From Streptomyces sp. MMG1533 (GTDB taxonomy: Bacteria; Actinomycetota; Actinomycetes; Streptomycetales; Streptomycetaceae): DNA of 25,194 bases. Both the position numbers and the translations under genes were made by a program. Below are positions 7,795 through 16,135 of this stretch, piece after piece (the first letter of the stretch is position 1; each line of letters begins with the position of its first letter). The stretch spans positions 1 through 25,194 of the forward strand of contig NZ_LGDG01000004.1 of NCBI RefSeq assembly GCF_001279775.1, given 5' to 3'. The notes beneath the pieces are model-generated. The model saw only the letters and a program-made list of their open reading frames with translations. It searched no databases and had not been told where the DNA came from.

Positions 7795-9312
7795 GTGCCC
7801 AACGCCACCGCGGTCATCAACCTCGACATCGAGGGCCCGACGATCAGCCGACATCTCTACGGCCACTTCGCCGAACACCTAGGCCGCTGCATCTACGGCG
7901 GCTTCTGGGTCGGGGAGGACTCGCCGATACCCAACGAAGGAGGCATCCGGCTCGACGTCGTCCAGGCGCTGCGGGCCCTGAACATTCCCAACCTGCGCTG
8001 GCCGGGCGGCTGTTTCGCCGACGAGTACCACTGGAAGGACGGCATCGGCCCCCGCGACCAGCGCCCCCGGATGGTCAACACCCACTGGGGCGACGTCGAG
8101 GAGAACAACCACTTCGGCACCCACGAGTTCATGGCCCTGTGCGAACTCCTCGGCACCGAGCCCTACATCAGCGGCAACGTCGGCTCCGGCACCGTCCAGG
8201 AGATGAGCGAGTGGGTCGAGTACCTCACCCGCGACGGCGACAGCCCCATGGCCAGGCTGCGCCGCGCCAACGGCCGCGACGAGCCGTGGCGGGTGAAGTT
8301 CTGGGGCATCGGCAACGAGACCTGGGGCTGCGGCGGCAACATGCGCGCCGAGTACTCCGCAGACCTGGCCCGGCAGTACGCCACGTACTGCCGCGACCAC
8401 GGCGACAACAAGCTCTACCGCATCGCCTCGGGCGCCTCCGACGACGACTACAAGTGGACCGAGACGCTGATGCAGCAGATCAGCTGCTTCGGCTGCGAGG
8501 CCACCCCGAAGAACTTCTTCCAGGGCCTGTCCGTCCACTACTACACGATCGCCGGCCCCTGGGAGGCGAAGGGCAGCGCCACCGCCTTCGACACCGACGA
8601 CTACTACCGCACGATGGTCGCCGCCCGCAGGACCGACCGGATCCTCACCGGCCACTCCACGGTCATGGACGTCTACGACCCCGGCCGCACCGTCGGCCTG
8701 GTCCTGGACGAGTGGGGCACCTGGTGGGACGTCGAACCAGGCACCAACCCCGGGTTCCTGTTCCAGCAGAACAGCCTGCGCGACGCGCTCGTGGCCTCCA
8801 CACACTTCGACATCTTCCACAAGCACGCCGCACGCCTGTACATGGCCAACATCGCCCAGACCGTCAACGTCCTGCAGGCGATGGTCCTCACCGACGGCGA
8901 CGCGCTGGTCCTGACCCCGACGTACCACGTCTTCGAGATGAACAAGGGCCACCAGGACGCCGCCTCGCTCACTGTGCACCTGAGCGGCGACGACGCTCGA
9001 CGCACGGTCGGCGACGCGGAGTTGGAGACCCTGTCCGCTTCCGCCAGCGTCAAGGACGGGACGGTGCTCATCTCGCTGTCCAACCTCGACGCCGAAGAAC
9101 CGTCCGAGATGACGCTCGACCTGCGTGGCCGGGCCGTCGGCGAGCCGACCGCCCGCATCCTGACGGCCGACCGCCTCCAGGCCCACAACACTCCTGGCAC
9201 ACCGGACACGGTCAGTCCGCGTCCCTTCGACGACCTCAAGACGACCGACCGGGGGCTCGCCCTGACGCTGCCGCCCCACTCGTTCGTCACCGTCCGGGCG
9301 CCGTTGGGCTGA
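7795..9312 (+). CDS. Alpha-L-arabinofuranosidase, GH51
   Basis: Retaining exo-acting alpha-L-arabinofuranosidase, 505 residues, the usual length of compact bacterial GH51 enzymes. It has no signal peptide, so it likely acts in the cytoplasm on imported arabino-oligosaccharides. The N-terminus shows [20 protein letters not shown] and [20 protein letters not shown], classic GH51 signatures. The acid/base is E175 in [11 protein letters not shown] and the nucleophile E306 in LDEWGTWWD. The GTG at 7795 has AGGAG 7 bp upstream. It is the first gene of the plus-strand run and diverges from the importer, so the two units probably share regulation through O4 and O5. The following gene starts 108 bp later. 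Confidence 0.96.
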   Translation: MPNATAVINLDIEGPTISRHLYGHFAEHLGRCIYGGFWVGEDSPIPNEGGIRLDVVQALRALNIPNLRWPGGCFADEYHWKDGIGPRDQRPRMVNTHWGDVEENNHFGTHEFMALCELLGTEPYISGNVGSGTVQEMSEWVEYLTRDGDSPMARLRRANGRDEPWRVKFWGIGNETWGCGGNMRAEYSADLARQYATYCRDHGDNKLYRIASGASDDDYKWTETLMQQISCFGCEATPKNFFQGLSVHYYTIAGPWEAKGSATAFDTDDYYRTMVAARRTDRILTGHSTVMDVYDPGRTVGLVLDEWGTWWDVEPGTNPGFLFQQNSLRDALVASTHFDIFHKHAARLYMANIAQTVNVLQAMVLTDGDALVLTPTYHVFEMNKGHQDAASLTVHLSGDDARRTVGDAELETLSASASVKDGTVLISLSNLDAEEPSEMTLDLRGRAVGEPTARILTADRLQAHNTPGTPDTVSPRPFDDLKTTDRGLALTLPPHSFVTVRAPLG

Positions 9313-9420
9313 CCTGCCCCTCACTGTTCTCCGCAGGTGGCCGGGCCGGCCGTGCAACGTGACCCCGGCCTCCAGCGATCTGTTCCCACCCCGCACCACC
9401 CTGACAAGGAGCCGCAGCAC

Positions 9421-10959
9421 ATGAGCACGAACCTCACCCGACGCAGAACCCTCCAGAGCGCCGGAGCGGCCGTCCTCGCCGCCGGCCTGTCCTCCATGAC
9501 CGCTGCGGCCGCCCACGCCGAGGACACGGCGGCCGGCGAGGACAACTCCGCGCCCAAGCTGGTCACCTACCCGCGGCCGGCCAACGTGGCGACCAACACC
9601 AGCTTCAAGGTGCGGGTGCGCACCGCCCCCGACGGCGAGTGGCAGACCCTCGACATCTACCTGGCGCGGGCGAAGGAGATCAACGCCACCACCGGCTCCG
9701 GCAGGGTCCTCAGCTCCTCGATGGTGTACTTCGACTTCCAGGGCTCCGTGGAGCTGGAGGTCACCTACCTCAAGGGCGGCACCACCAAGGGGCGGGTACG
9801 GCCGGACTCCCTCGGCATCACGCCCGAACTCCTCGGTGACACCCTGCGGTTCACGCTGGACGAGCCCCGGGACGTGGTCGTCCAGATCAACGACGAGGTC
9901 TTCGACTGTCTGCACGTCATCACCAACCACATCGACCCGAACCCGCCGGCCGCCGACGACCCGGACGTCATCTACTTCGGCCCCGGCCTGCACACCGTCA
10001 CCGGCGGCATCCTCAACGTCCCCAGCGGCAAGACCGTCTACCTGGCCGGCGGCGCCGTCGTCACCGGGCAGATCGACTTCACGGAAGTCGAGAAGGCCTC
10101 CCTCAGGGGCCCCGGCGTGCTGCAGCCCGTGAGCACCACTGTCGGCGGCGTCCACGTCCACCGCAGCGAGAACATCCGCGTCGAGGGCGCCATCCTGCTC
10201 GGGAACGGCCTGGGCCACGGAATGTCCGAGAACGTCCTGATCAAGAAGACCCGGGTGTTCACCTACGGGCAGTGGGGCGACGGCTTCCCCGTCTACTGCT
10301 CGAAGAACATCACCTTCGACGGCTGCTTCGTGCGCAGCTCCGACGACAGCTTCTCCATCTACGCCCACCGAGGCGAGTGGTACGGCGACACCCGCGACAT
10401 CACCATCCAGAACACCACCATCTGGGCGGATGTCGCGCACGCGATCCACGTCGGCACGCACGGCAACAGTGACACCCCGGAGATGATCGAGAACCTCGTC
10501 ATCAAGAACGTCGACATCCTCGACCACCGCGAACCCCAGATGGACTACCAGGGCTGCATCTCCCTCAACGCCGGAGACTCGAACCTGATCAAGAACGTGC
10601 GTGTCGACGGCGTCCGCGTCGAGGACTTCCGCTGGGGCCAGCTGATCAACATGCGGGTCATGTACAACAAGACGTACAACACCTCGGTCGGCCGCGGCAT
10701 CGAGGACGTCTACATCAAGGACCTCACGTACACGGGCACCCGCGCCAACCCGTCGCTGTTCCTGGGCTACGACGCCGACCACGCCATCAAGAACGTCACC
10801 TTCGAGAACCTGGTGGTCAACGGCGTGGTCATCGCCGACTCGATGCGCAAGCCGCGCTGGTACAAGACCACCGACACGGTGCAGTGGTACGCCAACGAGC
10901 ACGTGCAGAGCCTGAAGTTCCTCACGACCGCCGAGGCCCAGGCCGCCGCCGCGTCATAG
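9421..10959 (+). CDS. Exported beta-helix polysaccharide-degrading enzyme (GH28/GH49-like)
   Basis: Predicted Tat-exported protein of 512 residues (TRRRTLQSAGAAVLAAGLSS, then an AHA-type cleavage site). After a beta-sandwich-like N-terminal domain (about residues 45-170), the sequence from YFGPGLHTVTGGILNVPSGK becomes a right-handed parallel beta-helix with many short N/D-rich turns. Acidic residues resembling the GH28/GH49 active site are D287 (WGDGFPVYC) and D308-D309 (SSDDSFSIYAHRG), and HVGTHGN occurs where these families have a conserved His. The fold is fairly sure, the substrate is not: polygalacturonase-like, dextranase-like or an undescribed arabinoglycan hydrolase are all possible. 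The ATG at 9421 has AAGGAG upstream. Its place between GH51 and a lyase-fold gene suggests a joint role on one exported substrate. Confidence 0.85.
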   Translation: MSTNLTRRRTLQSAGAAVLAAGLSSMTAAAAHAEDTAAGEDNSAPKLVTYPRPANVATNTSFKVRVRTAPDGEWQTLDIYLARAKEINATTGSGRVLSSSMVYFDFQGSVELEVTYLKGGTTKGRVRPDSLGITPELLGDTLRFTLDEPRDVVVQINDEVFDCLHVITNHIDPNPPAADDPDVIYFGPGLHTVTGGILNVPSGKTVYLAGGAVVTGQIDFTEVEKASLRGPGVLQPVSTTVGGVHVHRSENIRVEGAILLGNGLGHGMSENVLIKKTRVFTYGQWGDGFPVYCSKNITFDGCFVRSSDDSFSIYAHRGEWYGDTRDITIQNTTIWADVAHAIHVGTHGNSDTPEMIENLVIKNVDILDHREPQMDYQGCISLNAGDSNLIKNVRVDGVRVEDFRWGQLINMRVMYNKTYNTSVGRGIEDVYIKDLTYTGTRANPSLFLGYDADHAIKNVTFENLVVNGVVIADSMRKPRWYKTTDTVQWYANEHVQSLKFLTTAEAQAAAAS

Positions 10960-10969
10960 GTCCGACCGC

Positions 10970-11005
10970 GCCCCGCCGTCCGGGCATCCGCCTCGGCGGC
11001 GGGGC
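10970..11005 (+). terminator. Possible hairpin terminator after the beta-helix gene
   Basis: GCCCCGCCG (10970-10978) pairs with CGGCGGGGC (10997-11005) across an 18-nt loop, starting 11 bp beyond the stop. There is no T-tract, so it may only reduce read-through. Confidence 0.4.
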
Positions 11006-11082
11006 CTCGGCCACCGCGGCTGAAGCGCACCGGGACCGCCTTCACCGCATACGCCGCCCGTAGAAAAGAGGGCGTTGTCCGG

Positions 11083-11093
11083 CCCCCCCCCCC
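11083..11093 (+). repeat. Homopolymer tract of 11 C
   Basis: An unbroken run of 11 C in the 294-bp gap before the lyase-like gene. It is non-coding and about 160 bp from the next start codon. Such tracts slip during replication and are also common assembly errors. Confidence 0.8.
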
Positions 11094-11253
11094 ACGCCGC
11101 GGGAGACCTCCCCGGCTTCGGCAACGCCGCTCCCACGTGGGTCCTGCGCTCTGTGCACGCACCTCCCGAGCCTCGACACCACGCAGTTCGACCAAGTCGG
11201 CACCACCCCCGACCCGAGCGGTCGGGCCCCGTTCGATTGGAGTCGCACACCCC

Positions 11254-12564
11254 ATGAGCCGCAACCATCTCCCCCCACTCGACCGAGGCACACCCCAACG
11301 CCTCCACACCGAGCTGCTGAGCCGACGAGGCATCCTGCGCGCCGCCGGCGGACTCGGGCTCGCCGGCGCGCTCGGCGCCGCCTCCCTACCGTCCGCCGAC
11401 GCCGCCGGCAAGGGGAACGGTGTCCGCAACAAGGCCCTTGCCACCGCACCGACCGTCTGGAACCACCCCGGCGGGATACACCACCCCGGTGACATCAACC
11501 GCGCCAAGCTCAGGGTGGCTTCGCGCATCGAGCCGTGGTACTCGGGCTGGCAGCGGCTGACCGCCAACGCACACTCGGCCTCCACCTGGACGGCCAACCC
11601 CCAGGAGACCGTCTACCGCGGCGGGAGCTACCAGAACTACTCGATCCTCTACAACGACATCGCCGCCGCCTACCAGAACACCCTGCGCTGGCTGATCAGC
11701 GGCGACACGGCCCACGCCGACTGCGCCGCCGCCATCTGCAACGCCTGGTCGAGCACCCTGACCACGATCACGGGCAGCACCGACGCGATCCTGGCCGCCG
11801 GCATCTACGGCTGGCAGTTCGCCAACGTCGGCGAACTGCTGCGCGACTACAGCGCCTTCGACCTCGAAGCCTTCCAGCAGATGATGCTGGACGTGTTCTA
11901 CCCGATCAACCACGGTTTCCTCAGAGACCACAACTTCACCTGCATCACCCACTACTGGGCCAACTGGGATCTGTGCAACATCGCGTCGATCCTGGCCATC
12001 GCCATCCTCTGCGAGGACGCCGGCAAGTTCGACGAGGCCGTCGCCTACTTCCAGAGCGGCGCGGGAAACGGCTCCATCGCCCACGCGGTCCCGTACCTCT
12101 ACACCGACGACGACGGCTACGCGCTCGGCCAGTGGCAGGAGTCCGGCCGCGACCAGGGACACACCCTGATGGGGATGGGCCAGATGGGCGCGATCTGCGA
12201 GATGGCCTACAACCAGGGCGTCGACCTCTACGGCTACGACAACAACAGGTTCTTCAAGGCGGCCCAGTACGTCGCCAAGTACAACATCGGCCTGGACGTG
12301 CCCTACACCACCTACAGCTGGGGCAGCGGCACCAACTGCACCTACAACGAGCAGACCGCCATCTCCTCGTCCGGCCGCGGAGGCATCCGCCCGGTGTGGG
12401 CGATGCTCCACTACCACTACAACCGGATCAAGGGCCTGGACGACAAGTACATCGCGGCCATGTCCAGCGACCTCGTCGGCATCGAGGGAGGCGGCGGCGA
12501 CTACGGCACCACCAGCGGCGGCTACGACCAGCTCGGCTTCGGCCAGTTGATGTACGCCAAGTAG
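11254..12564 (+). CDS. Exported alginate-lyase-superfamily protein (alpha/alpha toroid polysaccharide lyase)
   Basis: Predicted uronate-polysaccharide lyase, 436 residues, exported by Tat: SRRGILRAAGGLGLAGALG precedes a PSADAAG cleavage region. The mature domain is mostly helical, with paired aromatic helices (NYSILYNDIAAAYQNTLRWL) and the hallmark ESGRDQGH at E296-H303, plus HYWANWDLCNI upstream, as in the Pfam alginate_lyase family. Known relatives cleave alginate or glucuronan, so beta-elimination next to a uronic acid is the expected chemistry. The ATG at 11254 is chosen because it directly precedes the Tat leader, with GGAG at 11239. Among arabinofuranosidases this points to a uronate-bearing, arabinose-decorated polymer. 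The specificity cannot be read from the sequence. Confidence 0.85.
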   Translation: MSRNHLPPLDRGTPQRLHTELLSRRGILRAAGGLGLAGALGAASLPSADAAGKGNGVRNKALATAPTVWNHPGGIHHPGDINRAKLRVASRIEPWYSGWQRLTANAHSASTWTANPQETVYRGGSYQNYSILYNDIAAAYQNTLRWLISGDTAHADCAAAICNAWSSTLTTITGSTDAILAAGIYGWQFANVGELLRDYSAFDLEAFQQMMLDVFYPINHGFLRDHNFTCITHYWANWDLCNIASILAIAILCEDAGKFDEAVAYFQSGAGNGSIAHAVPYLYTDDDGYALGQWQESGRDQGHTLMGMGQMGAICEMAYNQGVDLYGYDNNRFFKAAQYVAKYNIGLDVPYTTYSWGSGTNCTYNEQTAISSSGRGGIRPVWAMLHYHYNRIKGLDDKYIAAMSSDLVGIEGGGGDYGTTSGGYDQLGFGQLMYAK

Positions 12565-12566
12565 TC

Positions 12567-12602
12567 CCGGGCGGCCCCGCGCTCCCCCGCGGGGCCGCCC
12601 GG
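12567..12602 (+). terminator. Perfect 15-bp hairpin between lyase and second GH51
   Basis: Arms 12567-12581 and 12588-12602 are exactly complementary around a 6-nt loop, beginning 3 bp after the lyase stop. No T-tract follows. It could terminate part of the transcription or protect the 3' end of the upstream message, giving unequal expression of the exported and cytoplasmic enzymes. Confidence 0.6.
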
Positions 12603-12645
12603 TCACACCGATCACGCAAGGCCACACCCACGCAGGAGAATCTCC

Positions 12646-15093
12646 GTGCCCGACGCCAACCCCCCTGTCGAGACGGTCATCGAGGTGGACACCCGTGCCC
12701 CGGGCACCGCCATCTCACCCGACCTGTTCGGCGCGTTCTTCGAGGACCTCAACTACGCGGCCGACGGCGGGCTGTACGCCGAGCTGGTGCAGAACCGGTC
12801 CTTCGAGTACGGCCCGGCCGACCGTCCCGAATGGCACTCCCTCACCGCCTGGGAGCTGCTGGAGCGGGACGGCGCCGCCGGATCGCTCACGGCCTCCACC
12901 GACGATCCGCTGCACCCGGTCAACCCGCACCACGCGGTGCTGACCAGCACCACCACCGCCGGGGCGGGGCTGCGCAACGAGGGGTTCGACGGCATCCCGG
13001 TCCGGGCGGGGGAGACGTACGACGTGAGCGTCTTCGCCCGCCTGGCCGGGGGCACCGCCGACCGGCTGATCGCGCGGATCGAGAGCCGGGACGGCGAACG
13101 TGTCCACGGACAGGCGGAGTTGGGCCCGCTGGACGGCTCCTGGAGACGTCGCACGGCGGTGATCACCTCTGAAGTCACCGACCCGGATGCCCGTTTCACC
13201 CTCACGGCGACCGGTCCCGGCACCGTTCACCTGGACCTGGTCTCGCTCTTCCCGCAAGCCACGTTCAAGGGCCGCCCGGGCGGCCTGCGCGCCGACCTGG
13301 CGCAGGCCATCGCCGACCTGAAGCCGAAGTTCCTGCGCTTTCCCGGTGGTTGCCTCGCCCACGGGCAGGGCCTTGCCAACCTGTACCGCTGGTCCGAGAC
13401 CATCGGCCCGCTCCACGAGCGCAGGCAGCAGTTCAACATCTGGCACTACCACCAGTCGATGGGCCTCGGCTACCACGAGTACTTCCAGTTCTGCGAGGAC
13501 ATCGGCGCCAAGCCCCTGCCCGTCGTCCCGGCCGGGGTCTGCTGCCAGAACAGCGACGTGACCGGACAGGCCGGCATCCCCGACGAGGAGATGGACGCCT
13601 ACATCGCCGAGGTACTGGCCCTGGTGGAGTGGGCCAACGGCCCCGCCGACTCGCCCTGGGGCGCCCTGCGCGCCGCCGCCGGACACCCCGAACCCTTCGG
13701 CCTCGAATACCTCGGCGTCGGCAACGAGGACACCATCACCGACACCTTCCGTGACCGCTTCTCCCGCATCCACGACGCCCTGCGCGAGCACCACCCCGAG
13801 ATCACGGTCATCGGCACCCTCGGCCCTGCCACCTTCGGGGAGGACTGGGAGAAGGGCTGGGCGTTCGCCCGGGAGCGAGACGTTCCCATCGTCGACGAGC
13901 ACGCGTACAAGTCGCCGCGCTGGCTGCTGGAGAACAGCCGCCGCTTCGACACCATGGACCGCCAGGGCCCGCACCTGTACATCGGCGAGTACGGCAGCTG
14001 GCGCAACGACGGCCGCGGCGCGCTCGCCGAGGCCCTCTACATGATCGCCATGGAACGCAACGGCGACGTCGTCCGGATGGCCTCCTATGCCCCGCTCCTC
14101 GCCAAACGCGACCGCACCCAGTGGCTGCCCGACCTGATCTACTTCGACAACACGAGTGTCTGGACGACCCTCAACTACCACGTCCAGCAGATGCATTCGG
14201 TGAACTCGGGCGACACTGCGCTGCCCGTCACGGTGACCGGAGCGCCCGAGGCGCCGCCCGTACGGGCCAGAGACCGGCACGACATCCGCATCGGTACCGG
14301 TTCCGACACCCGTGCTGAGTTCACCGACGTCCACTGCGGCCCCTTGGGCCAAGAGCTCGCGCCGGTCCGGGACCTCCACAACTGGGGTACTCAGGACGTT
14401 ACTTGGGAGCTGAACGGCGAAACCGTGGCCGGATCGGGTACCGGCCCGTTGTTCTCGGACGCGGTGCGCGGATCGTCGTACGCCTTCTCGGTGCGGGCTC
14501 GGAAGACGGACGGCGCCGAGGGGTTCGTCCTGTGTTTCACCGGGACGACGTCCGAGCGCCGGTACCAGTGGCGGCTCGGCGGCTGGGACAACCGGGCGAC
14601 CTGGCTCCAGCGGGTGGACGACGGCGTGGCGGACGACCTCGGCGAGCGTGTGCTCGAAGGTGTGGAGAGCGGCCGTTGGTACGACCTGCGGGTGGAGGTG
14701 GACGGCCTGCGCGTGCGCTGCTTCCGCGACGGCGAGCTGCTTCACGACGTGGAGGACGTCCGGCCGGTCCCGGAAGTGTTCGCCGTCTCGGCCGTACGCG
14801 ACAGCGCCGCAGACGAGGTGATCATCAAGATCGTCAACACCACCCCCGAACCTGTCACGGTCCGCCTGCGGCCGACGGGTATGGCCGGGGACACCGGATG
14901 CGCGCGCACCACCCTCGCCGTTCCCCCGGACGTCACCAGCCGCTTCGGCCCGGCCCCGGCCACACCCGTGCACGACCGGCTGACCGGGCCCGTCTGCGGT
15001 GTTCCGCCGTACTCCTTCACCGTTCTGCGCACGGACGCACGGCATACCATGCGGGAGGGTGCCGAGACCGCAGACCAGGGGCGAACGTGGTAA
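12646..15093 (+). CDS. Large multidomain alpha-L-arabinofuranosidase, GH51
   Basis: Second retaining arabinofuranosidase, 815 residues, about 300 longer than the upstream GH51. It begins with the GH51 motif DLFGAFFEDLNYAADGG, then an inserted CBM4-like beta-sandwich (about residues 65-205), then the catalytic barrel with LRFPGGCLAHG, acid/base E361 in GVGNED and nucleophile E448 in LYIGEYGSW. A concanavalin/LamG-like domain (about residues 555-710, including RWYDLRVEVDGLRVRCFRDG) is embedded in the C-terminal beta domain. This layout matches the long, plant-like GH51 branch. No signal peptide is seen, so a cytoplasmic role or leaderless export remain options. The GTG at 12646 has CAGGAG upstream. 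The last 7 bases overlap the LacI-2 start, so the two are translationally linked. Confidence 0.93.
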   Translation: MPDANPPVETVIEVDTRAPGTAISPDLFGAFFEDLNYAADGGLYAELVQNRSFEYGPADRPEWHSLTAWELLERDGAAGSLTASTDDPLHPVNPHHAVLTSTTTAGAGLRNEGFDGIPVRAGETYDVSVFARLAGGTADRLIARIESRDGERVHGQAELGPLDGSWRRRTAVITSEVTDPDARFTLTATGPGTVHLDLVSLFPQATFKGRPGGLRADLAQAIADLKPKFLRFPGGCLAHGQGLANLYRWSETIGPLHERRQQFNIWHYHQSMGLGYHEYFQFCEDIGAKPLPVVPAGVCCQNSDVTGQAGIPDEEMDAYIAEVLALVEWANGPADSPWGALRAAAGHPEPFGLEYLGVGNEDTITDTFRDRFSRIHDALREHHPEITVIGTLGPATFGEDWEKGWAFARERDVPIVDEHAYKSPRWLLENSRRFDTMDRQGPHLYIGEYGSWRNDGRGALAEALYMIAMERNGDVVRMASYAPLLAKRDRTQWLPDLIYFDNTSVWTTLNYHVQQMHSVNSGDTALPVTVTGAPEAPPVRARDRHDIRIGTGSDTRAEFTDVHCGPLGQELAPVRDLHNWGTQDVTWELNGETVAGSGTGPLFSDAVRGSSYAFSVRARKTDGAEGFVLCFTGTTSERRYQWRLGGWDNRATWLQRVDDGVADDLGERVLEGVESGRWYDLRVEVDGLRVRCFRDGELLHDVEDVRPVPEVFAVSAVRDSAADEVIIKIVNTTPEPVTVRLRPTGMAGDTGCARTTLAVPPDVTSRFGPAPATPVHDRLTGPVCGVPPYSFTVLRTDARHTMREGAETADQGRTW

Positions 15094-16088
15094 CGATCAA
15101 GGATGTGGCGAAGGCGGCCGGGGTCTCACCGATGACCGTCTCGAACGTCATCAACGATCACCCGAACGTGCGCGGCTCGACGCGTGCGAAGGTCCTCGAG
15201 GCCATGGCCCGGCTCGACTACCGGGTCAACGTCGCCGCCCGCAATCTGGCCAAGGGCAGCACCGGAACCATCGGCCTCGCCGTCCCCGAGGTGAACAGCC
15301 CCTACTACGGCCGGCTGGCCGCCACCATCATCGCCGCCGCCGAGCGGCGGGGCCTGCGCGTGAGCATCGAGCAGACCGCCTCCCGGGACAACGAACTGGA
15401 CGCCCTGTCCCTGTCGCGCAACCTCATGTACGACGGACTCATCCTGACCGCCGCGGGCATGCGACAGGCCGATGCCGAACGGCTTCGGGTGGACCACCCG
15501 GTCGTCATCCTCGGCGACCGGATCTTCGGCGCGCCCGTCGACCACGTCGTCATGCCCCACCTCGAAGCCTCGCGTGAGGCCACCCGCCACCTGATCGAGC
15601 GGGGCTGTCGGCGTATCGCGTTCCTGTGCGGGGCGGTGGAGGAGGTCGACACCTCCAGCCTCCGCCTCACCGGCTACCGGCAGGCCCTTGAGGAGGCGGG
15701 CCTGCCGACGGACCCCGCCCTGATCCAGCAGGTGGACAGGCTCGGCATGCGCGAAGGCGCCGAACGTGCCCGGGAGATGGCGGAGGGCGGCCTCGACTTC
15801 GACGGCGTGTTCTGCGTGACCGACTCCCTGGCCATGGGCGTGCTGCGAGGCCTGGCCGACACCGGGATACGGGCGCCCGGCCAGGTCAAGGTGATCGGCT
15901 TCGACAACGTCACGGAGAGCGAGTACTTCATCCCCTCGCTCTCCACGATCGACCCCGACCACGACGGCATGGCCGAGCGCGCGGTCGACCTCCTGATCAA
16001 ACGCGTCGAACACACCGAGCCCCCGACCCGGCACCAGGACTTCGTCGGCGACTTCTCGCTGGTGATCCGGGAGTCGACGGGCGGCTGA
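15087..16088 (+). CDS. LacI-family transcriptional regulator (LacI-2)
   Basis: Sugar-responsive repressor of 333 residues. The HTH is VTIKDVAKAAGVSPMTVSNV, the hinge region contains NVAARNLAKG, and the sensor domain has IGLAVPEVNSPYYGRLAATI, CRRIAFLCG, FDGVFCVTDSLAMGVLRGL and VKVIGFDNV, all standard LacI/GalR blocks. The GTG at 15087 is chosen because the HTH starts at residue 2 and AGGGG lies 6 bp upstream; it overlaps the GH51 stop by 7 bases. Being inside the arabinofuranosidase operon suggests that it controls that operon. It is clearly different in sequence from LacI-1, so it may recognise the variant GAAACCGGTTG sites O4 and O5; this assignment is inference. Confidence 0.94.
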   Translation: MVTIKDVAKAAGVSPMTVSNVINDHPNVRGSTRAKVLEAMARLDYRVNVAARNLAKGSTGTIGLAVPEVNSPYYGRLAATIIAAAERRGLRVSIEQTASRDNELDALSLSRNLMYDGLILTAAGMRQADAERLRVDHPVVILGDRIFGAPVDHVVMPHLEASREATRHLIERGCRRIAFLCGAVEEVDTSSLRLTGYRQALEEAGLPTDPALIQQVDRLGMREGAERAREMAEGGLDFDGVFCVTDSLAMGVLRGLADTGIRAPGQVKVIGFDNVTESEYFIPSLSTIDPDHDGMAERAVDLLIKRVEHTEPPTRHQDFVGDFSLVIRESTGG

Positions 16089-16135
16089 GGACAGTTCGCG
16101 CGTCGCTTCTTGGCACCACGACAAGGGAGACCTCC

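Noticed and set aside
7879..10902. A continuous minus-strand frame of about 1000 codons opposite the GH51 and beta-helix genes
   Set aside because: It is an antisense shadow: the plus-strand genes have clear catalytic motifs, while this translation is a Val/Asp/Gly-rich string with no domain. High third-position GC removes stops on the opposite strand.
11386..12627. Long minus-strand frame opposite the lyase-fold gene
   Set aside because: Low-complexity Val/Gly/Asp translation and no start signal; the plus strand carries the Tat leader and ESGRDQGH motif.
12715..15045. Long minus-strand frame opposite the second GH51
   Set aside because: Same antisense effect; no motif, no ribosome site, and it covers a gene with an intact GH51 active site.
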